Shown here: piece after piece, positions 1 to 12,300 of the stretch
How the letters are laid out: every line of letters begins with the position of its first letter
How positions within the stretch are numbered: the first letter of the stretch is position 1
Source of the DNA: Xenopus tropicalis
Lineage: Eukaryota > Chordata > Amphibia > Anura > Pipidae
Assembly (NCBI RefSeq): GCF_000004195.4
Contig: NC_030682.2
Location: forward strand, 152,893,510-152,957,509
Reading direction: 5' to 3'
DNA: 64,000 nucleotides
Notes under the pieces: generated by a model
The model's input: the letters and a program-made list of their open reading frames with translations, nothing else
What the model was told of the DNA's origin: nothing
Database searches by the model: none
Made by a program: the position numbers and the translations under genes

Positions 1-176
1 CCACACCTCATCTAAATAACTCCGCCCTTCTATCAACTGTCTAGCTCCTCCCATAACTCCTCTGAAGGGATACCCCCCCCCCGAGTACCTACCTGCTATT
101 CTGTATCTGTCTGTTGCCCCAGTGGAATCTCTCTGACCTCTCGCTGTCTCTCACTGTCTCTCACTCGTTTCTGTAG

Positions 177-329
177 GATGAGAAGGAGCAACTGTCTGAG
201 TATAAAGGGCAACTTGCCAGTCTGGCCAAGCGGGCCGCATCCATCATTCAACTGAAACCACGAAGCCCCTCAAATCCCCCCAAAGGCCAGCAGCCAGTGC
301 AAGCAGTGTGTGACTACAAGCAACTAGAG
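177..329 (+). CDS. plec: Plectin exon: end of spectrin repeat and start of SH3
   Basis: This exon has 51 codons, phase 0 at both ends, starting DEKEQLSEYKG and ending AVCDYKQLE. The last part is the first strand of the plectin SH3 domain, which is embedded in a spectrin repeat of the plakin domain. The acceptor is ctgtag after a CT-rich tract and the donor is gtagga. The partner SH3 exon lies 2.4 kb away across a minisatellite-filled intron, so the SH3 domain is split by that array. Confidence 0.95.
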
Positions 330-3300
330 GTAGGAGCGCCCCCTAGAGCCAGTCTGGCAACTACCCCTTACACTAACCCGCTTGTGTGGCCTGAGAGCAC
401 TTCTCTATAGGGCATTAGTGACAAGTGTGTAACACAGTTATGTGCCCACAGATCCCCGTGCATAAGGGGGGTGAGTGTGTAACACAGTTATGTGCCCACA
501 GATCACCGTGCATAAGGGGGGTGAGTGTGTAACACAGTTATGTGCCCACAGATCCCCGTGCATAAGGGGGTGAGTGTGTAACACAGTTATGTGCCCACAG
601 ATCACCGTGCATAAGGGGGGTGAGTGTGTAACACAGTTATGTGCCCACAGATCCCCGTGCATAAGGGGGTGAGTGTGTAACACAGTTATGTGCCCACAGA
701 TCACCGTGCATAAGGGGGGTGAGTGTGTAACACAGTTATGTGCCCACAGATCACCGTGCATAAGGGGGGTGAGTGTGTAACACAGTTATGTGCCCACAGA
801 TCACCGTGCATAAGGGGGGTGAGTGTGTAACACAGTTATGTGCCCACAGATCCCCGTGCATAAGGGGGGTGAGTGTGTAACACAGTTATGTGCCCACAGA
901 TCACCGTGCATAAGGGGGGTGAGTGTGTAACACAGTTATGTGCCCACAGATCCCCGTGCATAAGGGGGGTGAGTGTGTAACACAGTTATGTGCCCACAGA
1001 TCCCCGTGCATAAGGGGGGTGAGTGTGTAACACAGTTATGTGCCCACAGATCACCGTGCATAAGGGGGTGAGTGTGTAACACAGTTATGTGCCCACAGAT
1101 CCCCGTGCATAAGGGGGGTGAGTGTGTAACACAGTTATGTGCCCACAGTTCCCCGTGCATAAGGGGGGTGAGTGTGTAACACAGTTATGTGCCCACAGAT
1201 CCCCGTGCATAAGGGGGATGAGTGTGTAACACAGTTATGTGCCCACAGATCCCCGTGCATAAGGGGGGTGAGTGTGTAACACAGTTATGTGCCCACAGAT
1301 CCCCGTGCATAAGGGGGGTGAGTGTGTAACACAGTTATGTGCCCACAGATCCCCGTGCATAAGGGGGGTGAGTGTGTAACACAGTTATGTGCCCACAGAT
1401 CACCGTGCATAAGGGGGTGAGTGTGTAACACAGTTATGTGCCCACAGATCCCCGTGCATAAGGGGGGTGAGTGTGTAACACAGTTATGTGCCCACAGTTC
1501 CCCGTGCATAAGGGGGGTGAGTGTGTAACACAGTTATGTGCCCACAGATCCCCGTGCATAAGGGGGATGAGTGTGTAACACAGTTATGTGCCCACAGATC
1601 CCCGTGCATAAGGGGGGTGAGTGTGTAACACAGTTATGTGCCCACAGATCCCCGTGCATAAGGGGGGTGAGTGTGTAACACAGTTATGTGCCCACAGATC
1701 CCCGTGCATAAGGGGGTGAGTGTGTAACACAGTTATGTGCCCACAGATCCCCGTGCATAAGGGGGGTGAGTGTGTAACACAGTTATGTGCCCACAGATCC
1801 CCGTGCATAAGGGGGTGAGTGTGTAACACAGTTATGTGCCCACAGATCACCGTGCATAAGGGGGGTGAGTGTGTAACACAGTTATGTGCCCACAGATCAC
1901 CGTGCATAAGGGGGGTGAGTGTGTAACACAGTTATGTGCCCACAGATCCCCGTGCATAAGGGGGTGAGTGTGTAACACAGTTATGTGCCCACAGATCCCC
2001 GTGCATAAGGGGGGTGAGTGTGTAACACAGTTATGTGCCCACAGATCCCCGTGCATAAGGGGGTGAGTGTGTAACACAGTTATGTGCCCACAGATCACCG
2101 TGCATAAGGGGGGTGAGTGTGTAACACAGTTATGTGCCCACAGATCACCGTGCATAAGGGGGGTGAGTGTGTAACACAGTTATGTGCCCACAGATCACCG
2201 TGCATAAGGGGGGTGAGTGTGTAACACAGTTATGTGCCCACAGATCACCGTGCATAAGGGGGTGAGTGTGTAACACAGTTATGTGCCCACAGATCCCCGT
2301 GCATAAGGGGGGTGAGTGTGTAACACAGTTATGTGCCCACAGATCCCCGTGCATAAGGGGGTGAGTGTGTAACACAGTTATGTGCCCACAGATCCCCGTG
2401 CATAAGGGGGTGAGTGTGTAACACAGTTATGTGCCCACAGATCACCGTGCATAAGGGGGGTGAGTGTGTAACACAGTTATGTGCCCACAGATCACCGTGC
2501 ATAAGGGGGATGAGTGTGTAACACAGTTATGTGCCCACAGATCACCGTGCATAAGGGGGATGAGTGTGTAACACAGTTATGTGCCCACAGATCACCGTGC
2601 ATAAGGGGGATGAGTGTGTAACACAGTTATGTGCCCACAGATCCCCGTGCATAAGGGGGGTGAGTGTGTAACACAGTTATGTGCCCACAGATCACCGTGC
2701 ATAAGGGGGGTGAGTGTGTAACACAGTTATGTGCCCACAGATCACCGTGCATAAGGGGGATGAGTGTTTGCTGGTAGACAACTCACAGCCCTACAAGTGG
2801 AAGGTACTAAACGCTTCAGGAAGTGACGCCGTTGTCCCCTCCGTCTGTTTCCTGGTTCCGCCGCCCAATAAGGAGGCTCGGGACGCAGTGAGCAGGTGAG
2901 TGCTGCACGGAGCCACTAGGGGGCGCCCGACTCGCCGCGGTGTCTGTTTGGCAATGACCCATTTTCTAATGGTTATTTCTCTCCCCCCAGGCTTGAGAGC
3001 ACTCACCAGTCCCTAAATACCCTGTGGCACACACTCAGCATTGACCTGAAGAGCTTACTCTCCTATCAGTACCTGCTCCGAGACATCCAGCTTATCCAGT
3101 CCTGGTCTCTCATCACAGTGAGTCACTGCCCCCCGTGCGGTCTCGCCATTGAGCCATAATCTTGGCCGCCATTGGTTGTAGGCTCCTTACATCCTGGTTG
3201 CATTTCCATTATGGGGGGGGGGGGAGATCCTTGTGTTTGGCCCCAGGCCGAGTACAGAAATAGGGGTGCGTTCCCTGTACATTTACACCAACGCCCCCCA

Positions 3301-6300
3301 ACCTTCCTCCCTGGCCCCCCAGTAATTAACTATCATTTTACCTTCAGTTCCGCAGTATGACATCCGAGGAGTATAAAGCCGCTCTCCGGAACCTTGAGAT
3401 TCACTACCAGGACTTCATGAGAGACAGCCAAGACTCCCAGAACTTCCACCCCGATGACCGCATGAACATCGAGAGAGAGTACAGCTCCTGCACCCAGAAG
3501 TACGAGATGCTCCTGCGCAGTCTGGAGAAAGGTAAGCCCCTATGGGAATAAGTGACTTCCGGGCCATGGAAAAGTGTCTCTGGGGTCTGAGAGATGGTTT
3601 CTAGGGTTGGAGACAGGGAGTAGATGCTCAACTTTCCTATGGCAGGAGACTGCAGGAACGTTAGACTGCAGGGGAAGATGTTGGTAGTCTCTTGGCTCAG
3701 AGGTAGGAAGTCCATTGAGCAGTCGGCAGGAGGTCTCCACTGAAGGTTCCTTTATTATCAGACAGGCGATCTCTGGTAAAGGAGACAGGTCCCTTGGCCA
3801 GGAGACAGCAGTTCTTGGGTTACAGTATGAGACAGTCTGGTTGGATATATATGTAGCATCTCTAGATATGTATGTACACGTGTGACTGCTCTCTCTGCAG
3901 GGGAACAAGACGAGAGCTCGTGTAAGAACTACATCTCCCAACTGAAGAACATCCAGCTCCAGCTCGACGGCTGTGAGTCTCGTACGGTCAGCAAGATCCG
4001 CTCTCCTCTAGACAAGGATCCCATCAAGGAATGTTCTCAGCGAATCGGAGAACAGCAGGTACCCAGAATCCCTCGCTTCATCCAACTGTCACCTTCTTCT
4101 ACTTGTTACTTTCTGGTTCCTAATTACTTTTCCCACCATTTTGTATCTTCTAAGCAAATCCACTTTGAGCTGGAGAGCATCCAGAAGAACCTGGATAAGG
4201 TGACTGAGAAGACGGAGAAGATCCTTGTCCAGCCCGATCTTGGCAGCTCTGCCCCAGTGCTGCGCTCAGAGCTTGATGTTACCCTGCAGAAGATGAACCA
4301 GGTCTACAGCCTGTCCACCATTTATCTGGACAAGTGAGTGTTGTGATGGGAATTTGGGGTCTACAGTTTAGCAGGTCAGGATTATTTCCAGGTTAGAGGG
4401 ACTTTGTTGCCCTTTCGGGGGAGTATTGACTGCTGTGTTCCTCTCTACTGACCTTTTCCCATTTTAACCTCAGACTGAAGACCATCAACTTGGTTATCAG
4501 GAACACCCAGGGGGCTGAAGAGGTGGTCAAGACTTATGAGGATCAGCTGAAAGAGGTCCAGTCCGTGCCCTCTGATCTGAAAGAGCTGGAGAGTAACAAG
4601 TCTGAACTGAAGGTACTGAGGCATATCGACCATACGGGGGGAACATAATCTTAATTTCCATTGGATAGACCTCTAATACTGTCGGTATAGGCACCAGTAA
4701 AGCTCAGAAGCTTCCTCCTTATCCAAATGGTAAAGGCTTCGTGGTTCTTATTGTCCTCTAGTCACTCACTGGTCCATTTGTCCCTTTCAGAGGATGCGCG
4801 GGCAAGTTGAAGGCCAACAGCCTCTCTTCAGCAATCTGGAAAATGATCTGAGCAAAGCCAAGGAGGTCAGCGAGAGGATGCTGAGGTCCCACAATGAGCG
4901 GGATGTGGACCTGGACCGGTACCGGGAGAGAGTGCAGCAGCTTCTGGAGCGTTGGCAAGCCATTGTGCTTCAGATAGACATCCGGCAGAGAGAGCTGGAA
5001 CAGCTGGGCAAGCAGCTCCGCTACTACCGGGAGAGCTACGAGTGGCTCATTCAGTGGATTACGGAAGCCAAGAAGCGCCAGGAGAAGATCCAATCTGTGC
5101 CCATAACCGACAGCAGGACCGTCAGGGAGCAGCTTCTGCAGGAGAAGGTACGGATTGGTCCTCTCTGGGGAACTCTACTGCCGGGGTAATGAAGCAAGAG
5201 CTCCCTCTAATGGCTAGGAACCCCTGTGAGCATTTTGCCCCTAAGTTTAATGCTGTCCCGGGGAGGGGGGGCAGGTTACTAAGCTTTTTATATTGGCAGT
5301 TTACTGTGTAGATACAAATGTTCACATTGACCTGAATGTCCCTCAGAAACTCCTAGAAGAAAGTGAGAAGAACAGGGAGAAGGTCGATGAATGCCAGAAA
5401 TATGCCAAGCAGTACATCGATGCCATCAAGGTGAGCAAAGTACCCCCTACCTGTTATTCATTGGGCACAACCTTTCTACCCCATCTTGAACCCTTTCTAC
5501 CCCATCCTGATCCCTTTCTACCCCATCTTGAACCCTTTCTACCCCATCTTGAACCCTTTCTACTCCATCTTGGACCCTTTCTACCCCATCTTGATCCCTT
5601 TCTACCCCATCTTGAACCCTTTCTACCCCATCTTGATCCCTTTCTACCCCATCTTGATCCCTTTCTATCCCTTTCTACCCCATCTTGATTCCTTTCTGCC
5701 CCATCTTGATTCCTTTCTGCCCCGTCTTTGAACCCTTTGTACCCCATCTTGAACCCTTTCTGCCCCATCTTGAACCCTTTCTGCCCCATCTTGAACCCTT
5801 TCTGCCCCATCTTGAACCCTTTCTGCCCCATCTTGATCCCTTTCTGCCCCATCTTGATCCCTTTCTGCCCCATCTTGATTCCTTTCTGCCCCGTCTTTGA
5901 ACCCTTTGTACCCCATCTTGAACCCTTTCTGCCCCATCTTGAACCCTTTCTGCCCCATCTTGATCCCTTTCTGCCCCATCTTGAACCCTTTCTGCCCCAT
6001 CTTGATCCCTTTCTGCCCCATCTTGATCCCTTTCTGCCCCATCTTGATCCCTTTCTGCCCCATCTTGATCCCTTTCTGCCCCATCTTGATCCCTTTCTGC
6101 CCCATCCTGATTCCTTTCTTCTGTCCTCAACTTCCATAGGATTTTGAGCTTCACCTTGTGACATACAAAGCCCAAGTGGAACCGGCTGCTTCTCCCATCA
6201 AAAAGCCAAAGGTCCAATCGGCATCAGACAACATTATACAAGAGGTAGGTTCCAGGGGAAGGCACTGGGCTAGTGTCCTGCGCTATTTATTGGCCGTTTG

Positions 6301-9300
6301 CACAGTGGGCTCAGCCTGGTACCACTAAAGCGCAGCTGAACGATGGACTCCTGCAAACGGCAACCTATAGGGGGCAGAATTGTATCATTTGGGTAGGCTA
6401 TAGAGTGGGCAGGGGAGGGCTATAGAGTGGGCAGGGGAGGGGAGGGCTATAGGGTGGGCAGGGGAGGGCTATAGGGTGGGCAGGGGAGGGTTATGGGGTG
6501 GGCAGGGGAGGGCTATGGGGTGGGCAGGGGAGGGCTATGGGGTGGGCAGGGGAGGGCTACGGGGTGGGCAGGGGAGGGCTACGGGGTGGGCAGGGGAGGG
6601 CTACGGGGTGGGCAGGGGAGGGCTACAGGGTGGGCAGGGGAGGGCTATAGAGTGGGCAGGGGAGGGCTACGGGGTGGGCAGGGGAGGGCTACGGGGAGGG
6701 CTACGGGGGGGCTACGGGGAGGGCTACGGGTGGGCAGGGGAGGGCTACGGGGGGGCTACAGGGAGGGCTATGGGGGTGGGCAGGGGAGGGCTATGGGGGG
6801 GCTACAGGGGAAGCTTTGGCTCCAGTTCTGACCCCCCTGTCCCGTTACAGTATGTGGAGCTGCGCACCAAGTACAGCGAGTTGACCACCCTGACCAGTCA
6901 GTACATTAAGTTCATCACCGAGACCCTCAAGCGCCTGGAGGAGGAGGAGGTGAGTGATGTCTCTTCCGATGGCCCCTCCCACTATCTGGCACGCGGGATG
7001 AAGGCTGCCGATTGGCTCTAGCAATAAGGGAACTAAATAGATTTGTGTTCAGCAACGTGGGGGCACATAGAGCTGCTCTCCCATACCTCCCCCCGCTTTG
7101 GGGGCATCGGGGTATAACCGGCAGCCCTAGGGTAGAATATTCTGTAACTGCTTGATGGATATTGTGCCGTGGTGCATTGTGGGGCGGGAGGCTACGTGAG
7201 GCCTCAGGTGCTGATTGGCCACGGTAAGAATACGTGTCGGTGTCTGACAACCTGGGGGGGGGGTTGAGGTTTTGGGGTACAGTGCGGATAATGGGGATAT
7301 CATTGCCTGCACAGCGCAGAGCTGGGGTACTTTAACCCATTATGTACTCCTGCTGTTAAAGGCACAGTGTATCCGCAGTACTGCAGGGTGTGTAACAAAC
7401 CTGACTGTCCCTTTAACAAGCAGCCGTATGATTGGCCGTGGTCCTGATGGTTTTATCCACTGAATTTTACTTTGCACTATTGCTACTAGTAAGGCTACTA
7501 GTATTGCTTGTAATTGTAGTAGTAGTAGTAGTAGTATTTGTTATTGCTAGTAGTATTAGTAAGGCTAGTGTTGTTAATTCTAGTAGTTTTAATATGGCTA
7601 GTAGTAATGTTAGTATTCTAGTAATGTTAGTAGTGATAGTAATGTTAGTAGTGATAGTAATGTTAGTACTCATAGTAATGTTAGTACTCATAGTAATGTT
7701 AGTACTCATAGTAATGTTAGTACTCATAGTAATGTTAGTAGTGATAGTAATGTTAGTAGTGATAGTAATGTTAGTACTCATAGTAATGTTAGTAGTGATA
7801 GTAATGTTAGTAGTGATAGTAATGTTAGTAGTGATAGTAATGTTAGTACTCATAGTAATGTTAGTAGTGATAGTAATGTTAGTAGTGATAGTAATGTTAG
7901 TAGTGATAGTAATGTTAGTAGTGATAGTAATGTTAGTAGTGATAGTAATGTTAGTACTCTAGTAATGTTAGTAGTGATAGTAATGTTAGTAGTGATAGTA
8001 ATGTTAGTAGTGATAGTAATGTTAGTACTCTAGTAATGTTAGTAGTGATAGTAATGTTAGTAGTGATAAAGTAGTGATAGTAATGTTAGTAGTGATAGTA
8101 ATGTTAGTAGTGATAGTAATGTTAGTAGTGATAGTAATGTTAGTACTCTAGTAATGTTAGTAGTGATAGTAATGTTAGTAGTGATAGTAATGTTAGTAGT
8201 GATAGTAATGTTAGTACTCTAGTAATGTTAGTAGTGATAGTAATGTTAGTAGTGATAGTAATGTTAGTAGTGATAGTAATGTTAGTAGTGATAGTAATGT
8301 TAGTAGTGATAGTAATGTTAGTAATGCTAATGACGTCTAACATTTAAACCAAACCTAAAGCCTTAGTGCTGACTGCGCCCTCTGTTGGCCTTACTGACTG
8401 CGCCCCCCGCTGGCCGTACTGACTGCGCCCCCCGCTGGCCTTACTGACTGCGCCCCCCGCTGGCCGTACTGACTGCGTCCCCCGCTGGCCGTACTGACTG
8501 CGCCCCCCGCTGGCCTTACTGACTGTGCCCCCTGCTGGCCGTACTGACTGCGCCCCCCGCTGGCCGTACTGACTGCGCCCCCCGCTGGCCGTACTGACTG
8601 CGCCCCCCGCTGGCCGTACTGACTGCGCCCCCCGCTGGCCGTACTGACTGCGCCCCCCGCTGGCCGTACTGACTGCGCCCCCCGCTGGCCGTACTGACTG
8701 CGCCCCCCGCTGGCCGTACTGACTGCGCCCCCTGCTGGCCAGTTACTGACACTGCCGGTTCCTTAATGATGTAGAACCTCTGCGTGTATTTCCCCCTTTA
8801 GCAAATAATTACCCCCCCCCCTTTAGCACATAATTGCCCCTGTGGAACTGCATTGTATGTGGATTTAATTTTCTCAGTCCGGTATTTGCCCCAAGAAGGG
8901 GCTCAGGTTCCATTTGCACAACATCTTCTCATCCCCTTTGTGTTCGGCCACTGTTTTTAGTTAAGTTTCAGTTTCACCATAGAGCATAGAATTATTTTTT
9001 CCATCTGTTTTATTTTTCTTTTTTCTTTTTCTTTTCCCCTTTTTGTCTCCATTGCCCCTTCCCTTCTTCCCTCCCCTCGTCCCTCTCCCCTTCTCTACCC
9101 CCCACACTCCCCCAGAGAGCGGCAGAGAAGCTAAAGGAAGAGGAGAGGAGGAGGCTGGCAGAGGTAGAGTCCCAGCTGGAGAAGCAAAGGCAACTTGCCG
9201 AGGCCCATGAGAAAGCCAAAGCCCAGGCAGAGAAGGAGGCCAGGGAACTGAGGCTAAATATGCAGGAAGAAGTCTCCAGAAGGGAGGTCGTTGCCGTTGA

Positions 9301-12300
9301 TGCCGAACAGCAGAAAAAGACAATCCAACAGGAGCTGCAGCAACTGAAGCAAAACTCCGAAATGGAGATCAAGACCAAAGCCAAACTCATAGAAGAAGCT
9401 GAAATCAACCGCACAAAGGTGGAAGAAGAGATCAGAATAATCCGCCTCCAGCTGGAAACAAGCCAGAAACAAAAATCAGGTGCCGAAAACGAGCTACGGG
9501 AGCTGCGAGCGCGGGCAGAGGAGGCCGAGAGGCAGAAGAGGCTCGCCCAGGAGGAGGCCGAACGCTTGCGCAAACAGGTGAAGGACGAAACCCTGAAGAA
9601 ACGGGAGGCTGAGGAGGAGCTTCAGCGCAAGGTACAGGCTGAGAGGGATGCGGCACGGGAAAAGCAGAAGGCCATGGATGACCTGGAAAAGTTCCGACTT
9701 CTAGCAGAAGAAGCAGAGAGGAGGATGAAGCAGGCTGAGTTTGAGAAGGAACGGCAGATCAAACAGGCTCAAGATGTGGCCCAGCAGAGCGCCGACGCCG
9801 AGCTGCAGAGCAAGCGCATGTCCTTCCTCGAAAAAACCACCCAGCTGGAAATGTCCCTGAAGCAGGAGCACATCACTGTCACCCATCTACAGGAGGAAGC
9901 CGAGCGCCTCAAAAAACAACAATTGGAGGCTGAGAAGGCAAGAGAGGATGCGGAAAAAGAGCTGGAGAAGTGGAGGCAGAAAGCCAACGAGGCCTTGCGT
10001 CTAAGGCTCCAGGCAGAAGAAGTTGCTCACAAGAAAACAGTAGCACAGGAGGAGGCTGAGAAACAAAAAGAGGATGCAGAGAGAGAAACCCGCAAAAGAA
10101 CAAAGGCTGAAGAGTTTGCTCTGCGTCAGAAGGAACTGGCGGAGGCAGAGCTTGATAAACAGCGAAAGCTTGCCGAAGACACCGCCCAACACAAGTTTTC
10201 CGCTGAGCAGGAGCTTATTCGTCTGAAAGCCGAGATGGAAAATGGTGAACAGCACCGTATAGTTCTGGAGGAGGATCTTTACCGCCTTAAAAATGAGGTG
10301 AATGAAGCCATTCACAAGAGAAAAGGTCTGGAAGAAGAGCTGGCCAAGGTGCGAGCTGAAATGGAAATTCTCCTTAAGGCCAAAGCCAAGGCAGAAGAAG
10401 AATCCCGCTCAGCCAGTGAAAAGTCCAAGCAGATGCTAGAGTCTGAGGCAGACAAGCTACGTGAGCTTGCAGAAGAAGCTGCAAAGTTGCGAGCCATCTC
10501 TGAAGAGGTCAAGAGGCAAAGGCAGTCAGCCGAGGAGGAGGCCACCCGTCAGAGAGCCGAAGCAGAGAGGATTCTAAAGGAGAAACTGGCAGCCATCAAT
10601 GAAGCCACAAAACTAAAAACGGAGGCTGAAATTGCCTTGAAAGAGAAAGAGGCAGAAAATGAGCGTCTCAGGAGGCTGGCAGAAGATGAGGCATACCAAA
10701 GGAAGCTCTTGGAGGAACAAGCAGCCCAGCACAAACAAGACATCGAAGAAAAGATCCTCCAGCTCAAACAGTCCTCTGAAAGTGAGCTGGAAAGACAGAG
10801 GACTATTGTGGATGAGACCATGAAGCACAGAAGAGTCATCGAAGAAGAGATCCGAATCCTCAAAATTAACTTTGAGAAGGCGTCTGCTGGAAAGTCTGAC
10901 CTGGAACTGGAGCTGAACAAACTGAAAAACATAGCGGACGAGACACAGAAGAGCAAGGTGAAAGCTGAGCAAGAGGCGGAGAAACAGAGGCAGCTTGCAC
11001 TCGAAGAGGAGAACAGGCGAAGGGAGGCAGAAGACAAGGTCAAAAAGATCATCGCCGCAGAGCAAGAAGCTGCCCGACAGCGCAAAACAGCCCTGGAAGA
11101 GGTGGAGAGGCTGAAGGCCAAAGCAGAAGAGGCCAAAAAGCAAAAAGAACTGGCAGAAAAGGAAGCAGAGAAACAAATTCAGCTGGCCCGGGAAGCTGCA
11201 CACAAGAAAATTGAAGCTGAGGAAAAAGCTTACTTTGCCGCTGTTCAGCAGAAAGAGCAAGAGCTACTGCAAACAAGGATACAGGAGCAGAGCGCTCTCG
11301 ATAAACTGAAGGAAGAAGCCGAGAGAGCCAAGCGCATGGCGGAGGAAGCAGAACGCGCCCGTACTAGAGCGGAACATGAAGCTGCTTTATCTCGCCAGCA
11401 GGCAGAGGAGGCCGAGCGCTTGAAACAGAAAGCTGAGGAGGAGGCACAGGCTAAAGCTCAAGCTCAGGAAGAAGCCGAGAAGATCAGGAAAGAGGCAGAA
11501 CTAGAAGCGGCTATGAGAGGCCAGGCAGAGCAAGCTGCTCTGAAGCAAAAGCAATTGGCCGATGCTGAAATGGAAAAACATAAGAAATTTGCAGAGAAAA
11601 CTCTAAGGCAAAAGGAGCAAGTAGAGGGTGAACTGACTAAAGTTAGACTGCAGTTAGAGCAAACCGACCACCAGAAGACCATCTTGGATGATGAGCTTGG
11701 GCGTCTAAAGGAGGAGGTGACAGACTCCCTAAGACAGAAGAAGCTTGTGGAAGAAGAACTCTTTAAGGTAAAAATACAAATGGAAGAACTAATCAAGCTG
11801 AAGATTCGCATCGAACAGGAAAACAAGATGCTCATCTCAAAGGACAAAGACAACACCCAAAAATTCTTAGCTGAAGAGGCAGAGAAGATGAAACAAGTTG
11901 CCGAAGAAGCTGCCCGTCTTAGCATCGAAGCTCAGGAGGCAGCTCGCCTCAGGAAACTTGCCGAGGATGAACTTTCTGAGCAGCGGGCATTGGCTGAGAA
12001 GATGTTGAAGGAGAAGATGCAAGCTGTCCAAGAGGCCACTCGCTTAAAGGCTGAGGCTGAACTTCTCCAAAAGCAGAAAGAGCTGGCCGTGGAGCAGGCC
12101 AAGAAGCTGCAAGAAGATAAAGAACTAATGAAGCAGCAGCTCGCTGAAGAAACAGAGGGCTTCCAAAAGATCCTAGAAGAGGAGCGCCGGCGGCAGCTTG
12201 ACATCAGCACCGAGGCAGAACATCTCAAACTGCAAGTGGCCGAACTCAGCAAAGCCCAGTCCAGAGCTGAAGAAGAAGCCAAGAAATTCAGAAAACAGGC

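Noticed and set aside
9260..9262. ATG at the start of the long open stretch as a translation start
   Set aside because: The frame extends upstream to the acceptor at 9115 with conserved plectin sequence, so this Met is internal. The ATG at 14181 is intronic for the same reason.
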